From positions 1 to 21,985 of the IMG/VR virus record IMGVR_UViG_3300048029_000361: a DNA stretch of 21,985 nt, one strand, 5' to 3'. The notes under the pieces are model-generated. The model was given only the letters and a program-made list of their open reading frames with translations. It did no database searches and was not told where the DNA came from. Position numbers and translations under genes: made by a program. Of the stretch, positions 14,431 to 20,147 are shown piece by piece. Source of the stretch: a virus. The first letter of the stretch is position 1. Each line of letters starts with the position of its first letter.

Positions 14431-15047
14431 ACAACTCAATGATCTTTAACATACCCGAAGATGTTGATGAAGCTTCGGGCGTAGGTAGAGGTTACCCTCG
14501 TGGTAAACTAGAAGTAATTAGTGGACCTATGTTTGCCGGTAAAAGCAGTGAACTACTTAAACGTTTATTATTTTTAGAACATAGTGGTAAACCAGTACTA
14601 GCGATTAAACCACATATTGATGATAGGTACGATGTTAAGAACATTGTAACTCACAACCATTTAAGCCATGAAGCAATAGCAGTTATTGATTTAGAACTTG
14701 TAAAAGACAATTATACAATTATGCCGTATAATTTTCATACAGTTTTTATTGATGAAGTACAGTTCTTTGATGCAAAAGAATCTATATGGTTCGTTGAAGA
14801 AGCTCTACGCAATGGCGTTAATGTAGTAGTTGCAGGACTTGATCAGGATAGCAGAGGCGTACCATTTGAATCAACCGCAAGGTTATTAGCACTAGCAGAT
14901 GAAGTGTTAAAAATTCGTGCCTTCTGTAACATATGTGGTAAGGATGCGGCCAAGACACAACGGCTTAGTAGAAAGACATCACGTGTAGCAATAGGTGGTG
15001 TTGATGATTATGAACCGAGATGCCATGAGCATTGGGAACCTAAATGA
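14427..15047 (+). CDS. tdk: Thymidine kinase (type II)
   Basis: This 206-residue protein has the thymidine kinase blocks: P-loop GPMFAGKS (33-40), FIDEVQFF (107-114, Walker B-like with catalytic Glu), VAGLDQDSRGVPF (135-147) and a zinc site CNIC (C167, C170) with YEPRCHEH (C199, H200/H202). It phosphorylates thymidine to dTMP with ATP, feeding phage DNA synthesis. The first ~26 residues (MNNSMIFNIPEDVDEASGVG...) precede the usual start of the kinase fold and look acidic and disordered, unlike most family members. It overlaps its neighbours by 4 nt on both sides. Confidence 0.93.
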   Translation: MNNSMIFNIPEDVDEASGVGRGYPRGKLEVISGPMFAGKSSELLKRLLFLEHSGKPVLAIKPHIDDRYDVKNIVTHNHLSHEAIAVIDLELVKDNYTIMPYNFHTVFIDEVQFFDAKESIWFVEEALRNGVNVVVAGLDQDSRGVPFESTARLLALADEVLKIRAFCNICGKDAAKTQRLSRKTSRVAIGGVDDYEPRCHEHWEPK

Positions 15048-15409
15048 AGATGAAGTACTTTACACGAAAGATGATTGCCCATAAGGATCTTAATAGTAAT
15101 GGCACATTGTTTGGTGGCAGAGTATTAGACTGGATTGATGAAGAGGCATACATTTATTGTAGTTGCCAATTAGATAATGATAGAGTTGTTACACGTAGCA
15201 TGAGTAACATTGATTTTAAACACAGTGCTATACGTGGTGACATTATTGAAATAGGAATGGAGACAGTTAAGTTAGGACACACAAGTATCACTATCAAATG
15301 TGATGTAAGAAACAAACGTACAGAAAGAACTATTACAAGTGTAGATAGTATTGTATTTGTTAACTTGGGTCCTGATGGCAAGCCTGCTCCACATGGGAAA
15401 AAGAAATGA
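15044..15409 (+). CDS. Acyl-CoA thioesterase (hotdog fold, YciA-like)
   Basis: This 121-residue protein has the hotdog thioesterase helix motif LNSNGTLFGGRVLDWIDEEA (residues 16-35). The Asn-Gly-x-x-FGG-x-V-L-x-W-I-D-E pattern, with the conserved Asp of the active site, is that of YciA/cytosolic acyl-CoA hydrolases. Strands follow (RVVTRSMSNIDF, DIIEIGMETVKLGHTSITIK). These enzymes hydrolyse acyl-CoA to free acid and CoA. The length matches YciA (about 130). A metabolic gene in a phage operon with thymidine kinase and PsiE-like genes suggests changing host lipid or CoA pools (inference). It overlaps both neighbours by ATGA. Confidence 0.85.
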   Translation: MKMKYFTRKMIAHKDLNSNGTLFGGRVLDWIDEEAYIYCSCQLDNDRVVTRSMSNIDFKHSAIRGDIIEIGMETVKLGHTSITIKCDVRNKRTERTITSVDSIVFVNLGPDGKPAPHGKKK

Positions 15410-15588
15410 AATATCAAAAGACTGGTGACAATAGTTGGATTGTAACTGTACAAGAAAATGGTAAGACTAAAGAGCTCTTTGTAGAGTTCCCACCAGATGC
15501 ACTTGATCAAGTTGGTTGGGATACTGGTGATACTCTTATATGGGAAGAGCTAGATCACGGCTATAGCATTAGAAAAAAGGAGGACTAG
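15406..15588 (+). CDS. AbrB/SpoVT-like small protein
   Basis: This 60-residue protein has a beta-rich body with FVEFPPDALDQVGWDTGDTL followed by IWEELDHGYSIRKK. The P-x-x-x-L-x-x-x-G-x-x-x-G-D pattern matches the swapped-hairpin AbrB/MazE DNA-binding fold. Such proteins are transcription regulators or antitoxins; no partner toxin is seen next to it. It could also be a non-DNA-binding phage variant. It starts by 4-nt overlap with the thioesterase gene and ends with an AAGGAGGA ribosome binding site for the next gene inside its last codons. Confidence 0.6.
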   Translation: MKYQKTGDNSWIVTVQENGKTKELFVEFPPDALDQVGWDTGDTLIWEELDHGYSIRKKED

Positions 15589-16041
15589 ATGGCAGATAGA
15601 GATTCTAAATTTCAGTACAAGGGTGAAACAGTAATGATGCTGGGTATCTTTAATCCTTGGACTAAGGAAGATACGGAAGTTTTTAAACGTGCAATGACTA
15701 AAACAGGACAAGTAAGTATCTGTATTAGAGAAGTGCCACACAGAGAAGATATGGGTTGGGTATATGGTCCTGGTGAAATTACAGAACAAATTAGACAGGC
15801 ACTTGAACCAATTGGCTTTTATATTGATAAGCATTATGTAGTAGCCGCAGTACCAAACGTTGTTGAAATGTTTAGCGGGCCTAGCAAAGACTACAAAGAT
15901 GATCAAACACTATTAGATACACCACCACCTGATAGTGCATTTAAGACAGCAGATTTCTCTAAAGATCCCTTTGAACAACAGTGTGAGGGAAGTATTACAT
16001 TTAACCCAGACATGAAACATGAAGATTGGCCTGAAGGATGA
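15589..16041 (+). CDS. Nucleotidyltransferase-like protein, HxGH motif degenerate
   Basis: This 150-residue protein has MMLGIFNPWTKEDTEVFKRA (16-35) followed by the strand GQVSICIREV. The layout G-x-F-x-P-x-T-x-x-x-x-x-x-x-x-x-A matches the cytidylyltransferase/adenylyltransferase fold (NadM-type G-R-F-Q-P-F-H-x-G-H). Here the active-site Gly-His is replaced by Lys-Glu-Asp, so the enzyme may be inactive or altered. The second half (PPPDSAFKTADFSKDPFE) is acidic and probably disordered. AAGGAGGA is 4 nt before the ATG. It overlaps the PsiE-like gene by ATGA. The fold call is tentative. Confidence 0.5.
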   Translation: MADRDSKFQYKGETVMMLGIFNPWTKEDTEVFKRAMTKTGQVSICIREVPHREDMGWVYGPGEITEQIRQALEPIGFYIDKHYVVAAVPNVVEMFSGPSKDYKDDQTLLDTPPPDSAFKTADFSKDPFEQQCEGSITFNPDMKHEDWPEG

Positions 16042-16538
16042 TATTTAATTTTGAAAACAAAAGAGAAAAACTAGACAAAAGTTTACATTGGACAACGTTC
16101 TATAGTGAGAAACTTTTGCTGGCAGTAATTGGTGCCCTTACAATGTTTGCGGCTGGTATGGATATTTATGAAATGCTTGCTGATATGAAAGTAGAACTTG
16201 CAGACCTCTTCCTACTATTCATTTATGCAGAAATTGTGGGCATGGTTGGTGCCTTTTATATAAGTAATAGAATACCTGTTACATTACCTATCATTATTGC
16301 AATGACAGCGTTATGTAGACTGATTGTGCTACACTCCAAAGAGGCAGACCCTCTTGTGTTAGTAGCAGAAGCAGGAGCGATTGTATTGCTTGCTGGTGCG
16401 GCTTATGTAATGAGTATGAAGGACAAGCTAAGTCTACAGAAAAAAGCAGAGCGGGAGGCCCAAGATAAAAACCTAAAAATTAAACCAGGCTTCCAAGCCC
16501 CAGATAAAGATAAAAACAATGAAGAGGAAAAAGTTTGA
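16038..16538 (+). CDS. PsiE-like integral membrane protein
   Basis: This 166-residue protein has four hydrophobic spans: about residues 24-46, 54-76, 80-99 and 104-125. The central block DLFLLFIYAEIVGMVGAFYI followed by RIPVTLPIIIAMTALCRLIV matches the PsiE family pattern (phosphate-starvation-inducible membrane proteins). The last 40 residues are a Lys/Glu-rich cytoplasmic tail (KKAEREAQDKNLKIKPG...). The molecular role of PsiE is not established; in bacteria it is linked to phosphate limitation. A phage copy fits a phosphate-poor marine setting (inference). It overlaps the next gene by 20 nt. Confidence 0.7.
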   Translation: MIFNFENKREKLDKSLHWTTFYSEKLLLAVIGALTMFAAGMDIYEMLADMKVELADLFLLFIYAEIVGMVGAFYISNRIPVTLPIIIAMTALCRLIVLHSKEADPLVLVAEAGAIVLLAGAAYVMSMKDKLSLQKKAEREAQDKNLKIKPGFQAPDKDKNNEEEKV

Positions 16539-16701
16539 GAGAGATTACTCTAACCTTAGCAGTGATGAAGCAACACAAAAAGAGCTAGAAAAGAATTTCC
16601 ATTTCTGGCATTTAAAAACAGACGAGGAAAAAGCAAGAGGACTCAAAGAGTTTGATGATTCTAGTAGATTCCGAGGCAAAGTATACAGAAAGATTAAATG
16701 A
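16519..16701 (+). CDS. Hypothetical small charged protein
   Basis: This 60-residue protein (MKRKKFERDYSNLSSDEATQ...) is rich in Lys and Glu and mostly helical. It is not recognised. It begins inside the PsiE-like gene (20-nt overlap in a different frame) and its stop overlaps the UDP-sugar dehydrogenase start by ATGA. The overlap on both sides and the clean frame support it as a real gene; the small size lowers certainty. Confidence 0.6.
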   Translation: MKRKKFERDYSNLSSDEATQKELEKNFHFWHLKTDEEKARGLKEFDDSSRFRGKVYRKIK

Positions 16702-17453
16702 AAATATGTATTTTTGGTAATGGGTTTGTAGGTAGTACTGTAGCTCAATTCTTAATTAGTAATACACTACATGATGTTACAATAGTTGATCCTAAGTATT
16801 TTAACAACGATCCTATAGATTGCATTACAGAAGCAGATGGTATTATAATCTGCGTACCTACTCCACCAGGACCTAGGGGCTCTTGTGATGATAGAATAGT
16901 CAGAACTATTGTTGACATGTGTGATTATAGATCACGTATAATGATCAAAAGTAGTGTAACACCAAACCTCATAAATACATATGAACCAAACGTTGTCTAT
17001 TGTCCTGAGTTTTTAAGACAAAACCATGCTAAAGAGGATTTTGCAAAACAGGACAGAATGATTATAGGACACCATGAGAATGCAGAGGACCAAGCAGACT
17101 GGTGGATTGATATATTCTATGGTGCCTTTAAACAACTTGAATTTGTAAAGACTGATAGGGTAACTGCCAGTCTTGTTAAGTATATTCACAATAGTTGGCT
17201 TGCCACAAAGGTTGCATTCTTTCATAATTTATATGAAGCAATGCCAGAACATGGTAATTTTGAAGAGCTAACTGATATACTAGCAGGGTTTGAAAACATA
17301 GGCCCAAGTCATATGAAAGCACCCAATGAAGATGGTGAACTAGGATATGCTGGAGCATGTTTCCCCAAAGATGTAGATGCAATATTAAAGGATGTAAAGC
17401 ACCCTATACTTACATTCGTAAATGATTTAAACAAACAATGGAGAAGTACTTGA
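16698..17453 (+). CDS. UDP-glucose/GDP-mannose dehydrogenase family protein, shortened
   Basis: This 251-residue protein begins with a Rossmann NAD site, MKICIFGNGFVGSTVAQFL (GxGxxG at 7-12), followed by CVPTP (52-56), VVYCPEFLRQN (99-109), VKYIHNSWLATKVAFFHN (K161, N165) and GYAGACFPKD (216-225) with the catalytic Cys at 221. These are the dehydrogenase motifs of UDP-glucose and similar sugar-nucleotide 6-dehydrogenases. Full-length family members have ~390-430 residues with a C-terminal UDP-binding domain; this protein stops ~30 residues after the catalytic Cys, so that domain is missing. No frameshift remnant was seen downstream, as a promoter and new genes follow directly. It may supply or alter sugar donors for the glycosyltransferases (inference). 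Confidence 0.8.
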   Translation: MKICIFGNGFVGSTVAQFLISNTLHDVTIVDPKYFNNDPIDCITEADGIIICVPTPPGPRGSCDDRIVRTIVDMCDYRSRIMIKSSVTPNLINTYEPNVVYCPEFLRQNHAKEDFAKQDRMIIGHHENAEDQADWWIDIFYGAFKQLEFVKTDRVTASLVKYIHNSWLATKVAFFHNLYEAMPEHGNFEELTDILAGFENIGPSHMKAPNEDGELGYAGACFPKDVDAILKDVKHPILTFVNDLNKQWRST

Positions 17454-17481
17454 CAAACAACAATAATTATAGTACTATAAT
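17450..17481 (+). promoter_or_regulatory. Sigma70-type promoter overlapping a 16-bp palindrome
   Basis: TTGACA (17450-17455) contains the TGA stop of the dehydrogenase gene. With a 17-bp spacer the -10 would be TACTAT (17473-17478); a better TATAAT (17476-17481) lies at 20 bp. A perfect palindrome ATTATAGTACTATAAT (17466-17481) covers both. GGAG (17501-17504) precedes the ATG at 17511. Confidence 0.55.
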
Positions 17482-17510
17482 CAGTATGTTAATCTTACAT
17501 GGAGTAAATT

Positions 17511-17627
17511 ATGAAAACGATAGAAGCATTTAAAAAGAAGTATGGTGAAGGCACAGCCGCCGATCTAGACTATGGTAAATTAACTATTATCGCATTGTGT
17601 GTTTACATTGCAGTACAGGTGTCTTAA
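17511..17627 (+). CDS. Tiny single-span membrane protein
   Basis: A 38-residue ORF: MKTIEAFKKKYGEGTAADL, then one hydrophobic span (LTIIALCVYIAVQVS) at the C-terminus. GGAG at 17501-17504 lies 6 nt before the ATG, and the stop overlaps the next ATG by one base (TAATG), both supporting translation. The layout (basic amphipathic N-terminus plus one span at the end) suggests a tail-anchored membrane peptide. Function unknown. It is the first gene after a sigma70-type promoter. Confidence 0.6.
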   Translation: MKTIEAFKKKYGEGTAADLDYGKLTIIALCVYIAVQVS

Positions 17628-17770
17628 TGTTTGGTAGGCCAGATAACAGACCTCATTGGGAAAAGATGTCTGATGATGGAATGAATAAATTCCTAAAGTT
17701 TTGTATCTCACTCGTATTTTTATGGATGGGATATCAAGTGGTTATAGCACTTATAGACAGGTTCTTTTAA
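17627..17770 (+). CDS. Tiny single-span membrane protein
   Basis: A 47-residue ORF: MFGRPDNRPHWEKMSDDGMN, then one hydrophobic span (FCISLVFLWMGYQVVIALI), ending DRFF. It starts by 1-nt overlap with the previous tiny ORF and its stop overlaps the queE ATG by one base (TAATG at 17768-17772). These couplings support it as a gene. Function unknown; two tandem one-span peptides may act together in the membrane (inference). Confidence 0.6.
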   Translation: MFGRPDNRPHWEKMSDDGMNKFLKFCISLVFLWMGYQVVIALIDRFF

Positions 17771-18666
17771 TGAAATTAAGATATAGCGAAGCCTTTTACA
17801 GTGTACAAGGCGAAGGCAAATTTGTAGGAGTACCCAGTGTATTCCTACGTACATTCGGTTGTAACTTCCGTTGTATGAACTTCGGGCTAGACAGAAATGA
17901 GCCTAGCAGAGAAGCAAAACATAGAATGGGCAACAGATACAACGATGAAGTCAAAGCTCTCATAGATGATGGCATTGACAAAACTACAGAAACATTTGAA
18001 GATTTGCCAATTATACACACAGGGTGTGATACGTATGCAAGTATCTATCCTGAGTTCAAGCATTTCAATAGGCAAGCCACAGTTGAAGATGTAGTAGAAC
18101 ATCTGCTCAGTCTCACACCCAATGGTAAATGGGTACAGGACAATGGACAAGATGTACATCTAATCATTACAGGTGGTGAACCGTTGCTTGCATGGCAAAG
18201 ACTTTACGTGGAACTATTTGAACACGAAAGGATGAGGGACTTAAAAAATGTTACTTTTGAAACAAATACCACACAAAATCTCTACCCTGAACTCGCAGAT
18301 TACTTCGCGAATACAGGAAGGATTACAGTCACTTGGTCTTGCTCCCCAAAGCTATCTGTTAGCGGAGAGTCTTGGGCAGATGCTATTAAGCCTGATGTGG
18401 CTGTTAGTTATAGCAGTGTACCTGGTAGCGACATTTATCTCAAATTTGTTGTGGCTGACAGGATTGATATTGAAGAAGCTGGTAGAGCAGTTGATGAATA
18501 TCGTAAAGCAGGTTTGGAATGCCCTGTGTATCTCATGCCGTTGGGTGGTAGATCGGAAGAATACAATCTTAACGTCAAGGAAGTTGCAGAAATCTGCATG
18601 GAAAAAGGCTGGAGATTTACCCCAAGGCTACACATCAGCCTATTCGGAAATGCCTGGGGAACCTAG
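17770..18666 (+). CDS. queE: 7-carboxy-7-deazaguanine synthase QueE (radical SAM)
   Basis: The start chosen is the ATG at 17770, giving 298 residues; an earlier in-frame start at 17701 would lie inside the previous tiny gene. The N-terminus MKLRYSEAFYSVQGEG, FLRTFGCNFRC and IITGGEPLLAW (132-142) are QueE signatures: the enzyme contracts 6-carboxytetrahydropterin to 7-carboxy-7-deazaguanine using S-adenosylmethionine. The cluster motif is unusual: C31 and C35 are present but the third position is Phe; the next candidate Cys is C86 in HTGCDTYAS, giving CX3CX50C. The intervening ~50 residues are a loop insertion. With folE, the queD-like gene and dpdA it points to deazaguanine DNA modification. 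It is followed by metK. Confidence 0.85.
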   Translation: MKLRYSEAFYSVQGEGKFVGVPSVFLRTFGCNFRCMNFGLDRNEPSREAKHRMGNRYNDEVKALIDDGIDKTTETFEDLPIIHTGCDTYASIYPEFKHFNRQATVEDVVEHLLSLTPNGKWVQDNGQDVHLIITGGEPLLAWQRLYVELFEHERMRDLKNVTFETNTTQNLYPELADYFANTGRITVTWSCSPKLSVSGESWADAIKPDVAVSYSSVPGSDIYLKFVVADRIDIEEAGRAVDEYRKAGLECPVYLMPLGGRSEEYNLNVKEVAEICMEKGWRFTPRLHISLFGNAWGT

Positions 18667-18766
18667 TATAGGCATGCCTAAAAAGCATTACAAAAATGAT
18701 CAGCACAAAAGAGCAATGAATGCTCCTATTGATAAGACAGATCAAATCAGAAAAGCAGGATGGTAA
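18650..18766 (+). CDS. Possible tiny basic protein
   Basis: A 38-residue ORF starting at ATG 18650 (MPGEPSIGMPKKHYKNDQHK...), ending 3 nt before the metK start; an internal ATG at 18674 would give 30 residues. It is basic (Lys, His, Arg) and ends QIRKAGW. It overlaps the queE 3' end by 17 nt and fills the only gap between queE and metK. No convincing ribosome binding site. Not recognised; may be a real tiny gene or chance. Confidence 0.4.
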   Translation: MPGEPSIGMPKKHYKNDQHKRAMNAPIDKTDQIRKAGW

Positions 18767-18769
18767 TTT

Positions 18770-19852
18770 ATGAATAACTTTATTTTTACGAGCGAAAGTG
18801 TTAGCGACGGACACCCAGATAAAGTAGCAGATCAAATTAGTGATGCACTAGTTGATGCTGGACTTGAGAACGGTGACGAGACTAGTCGTGTAGCAGTAGA
18901 GACACTTGTAACCACTAACCATGTAACGGTAGCGGGCGAAGTAAAAAACTTTAACGTGGATAATGTAGAAGAGATTGTCCGTAATAAAGTTAAAGAAATA
19001 GGATACGAACAGGACGGATTCCATTGGGAGAAGTTAGAGTTTGTAAACAAAATTCACTCACAGAGTGGTGATATTGGACTAGGAACAGATGACTTTGGTG
19101 CAGGTGACCAAGGTATTATGTTTGGTTATGCAAGTAATGAAAATGATGCTTACTTGCCAGCACCAATTTATTACTCACATGAGATCCTAAAAAAATTAAA
19201 AGAGATGCGAGAAGGTGGATATGAGTATGTACTGCCTGATGCAAAGTCACAAGTAAGTATTCAGTATGTAGGTGGTAAACCTACCCGTGTTGATCAAATT
19301 GTGATAAGTAGTCAACATAAGGATGGCTTTCATCATAGCATTAAGATGCCGTTGAAAAACGCCGCTGAAGAAACCTTGGGGGAACTAATAGACAATGACA
19401 CTATCTGGCATATCAATCCTACAGGCAAGTTTGTTGTTGGTGGTCCTGATGGCGACACCGGAGTCACCGGGCGTAAGATTATCGTTGATACTTATGGTGG
19501 GTTTGCTCCCCATGGCGGTGGGGCTTTTAGTGGAAAGGATCCAACAAAAGTCGACAGATCGGCGGCCTACATGGCGAGATGGCTCGCGAAAAATGTAGTA
19601 GCAGATGACATGGCAGATTGGTGCCAGATTCAATTATCATATGCTATCGGAGTAAAAGAACCTACATCAATTTATGTAGATTCAAATGGACACAATCGTA
19701 GTATCCAAAAGTTTATTCGTGATAACATTGATTTAACACCCAAAGGTATAATAGATAAGTTTGATCTGTTTAAATACTATGAGTACAGTGCAAATTGTAC
19801 TTTTGGACACTTTGGTAACAAGGATGTTCCTTGGGAAAAGATAGGATGGTAA
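18770..19852 (+). CDS. metK: S-adenosylmethionine synthetase (MetK)
   Basis: This 360-residue protein has the family motifs in order: TSESVSDGHPDKVADQISDA (from residue 7), GAGDQGIMFGYA (110-121), GGPDGDTGVTGRKIIVDTYGG (224-244) and GGGAFSGKDPTKVDRSAAY (249-267). These bind ATP and methionine; the reaction gives S-adenosylmethionine, phosphate and pyrophosphate. It is slightly shorter than the E. coli enzyme (384) but has all key blocks. The stretch around 19430-19600 looks somewhat richer in G+C than its neighbours, as expected for conserved motifs or a host-derived gene. It lies next to queE, so a supply of SAM to phage radical SAM enzymes and methyltransferases is a reasonable inference. 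Confidence 0.95.
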   Translation: MNNFIFTSESVSDGHPDKVADQISDALVDAGLENGDETSRVAVETLVTTNHVTVAGEVKNFNVDNVEEIVRNKVKEIGYEQDGFHWEKLEFVNKIHSQSGDIGLGTDDFGAGDQGIMFGYASNENDAYLPAPIYYSHEILKKLKEMREGGYEYVLPDAKSQVSIQYVGGKPTRVDQIVISSQHKDGFHHSIKMPLKNAAEETLGELIDNDTIWHINPTGKFVVGGPDGDTGVTGRKIIVDTYGGFAPHGGGAFSGKDPTKVDRSAAYMARWLAKNVVADDMADWCQIQLSYAIGVKEPTSIYVDSNGHNRSIQKFIRDNIDLTPKGIIDKFDLFKYYEYSANCTFGHFGNKDVPWEKIGW

Positions 19853-19853
19853 T

Positions 19854-20147
19854 ATGTGGAAAGAAGTAAAAAGGATGTTCGGCAAAAAAGATGCTGAAGT
19901 ACCTAAAGAAATACTAGACAAAAAAGCACAAGCGACAGCAAGAAAAGAACCGTTTGTAGAAGTTATTAGTGTTAACTTTGATAAAGATAATCCAGCTGAC
20001 GGTTACTTTGAGCTAGAGTGGAATGAAATATTTGTAGAGAATCTTCGTAAAGCCGGCTATCAAGGTACTTCGCAAGAAGAGATTGTTGACAGTTGGTTTA
20101 CTCAGCTCTGTCGTGGCATTGGCGCTGAAGACGAATTCATTACATGA
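19854..20147 (+). CDS. Hypothetical protein of phage type
   Basis: This 97-residue protein is not assigned a function. It starts MWKEVKRMFGKKDAEVPKEI with a basic N-terminus, then KAQATARKEPFVEVISVNFD and NPADGYFELEWNEIFVENLR, then a helical C-terminus (EIVDSWFTQLCRGIGAEDEF). The pattern 'KKxxATxxxEPxVxVxxVxxDxxNPxxGxFELxWN' is one I associate with small conserved proteins of marine T4-like phages, from memory and not verified. It begins one base after the metK stop and overlaps the next gene by ATGA. Confidence 0.65.
   Translation: MWKEVKRMFGKKDAEVPKEILDKKAQATARKEPFVEVISVNFDKDNPADGYFELEWNEIFVENLRKAGYQGTSQEEIVDSWFTQLCRGIGAEDEFIT

Noticed and set aside
15154-15510. Minus-strand open frame of 118 codons across the thioesterase and AbrB-like genes
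   Set aside because: It is antisense to two genes with recognisable motifs and has no recognisable product or context.
15550-15906. Minus-strand open frame of 118 codons opposite the nucleotidyltransferase-like gene
   Set aside because: Antisense shadow; Phe/Cys/His-rich composition typical of reverse translation of AT-rich genes.
16912-16942. TTGACA followed by TATAAT inside the UDP-sugar dehydrogenase gene
   Set aside because: The spacer is 19 bp, longer than the 17 bp of the other promoters, and no start follows nearby.
16970-16977. CATAAATA inside the UDP-sugar dehydrogenase gene
   Set aside because: Intragenic with no gene start for several hundred bases, so a late promoter is not supported.
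18248-18649. Long open frame overlapping queE in another frame, hydrophobic product
   Set aside because: It is a shadow of queE: the queE frame has clear family motifs. Only its last 38 codons (18650-18766) extend past queE and are listed separately.
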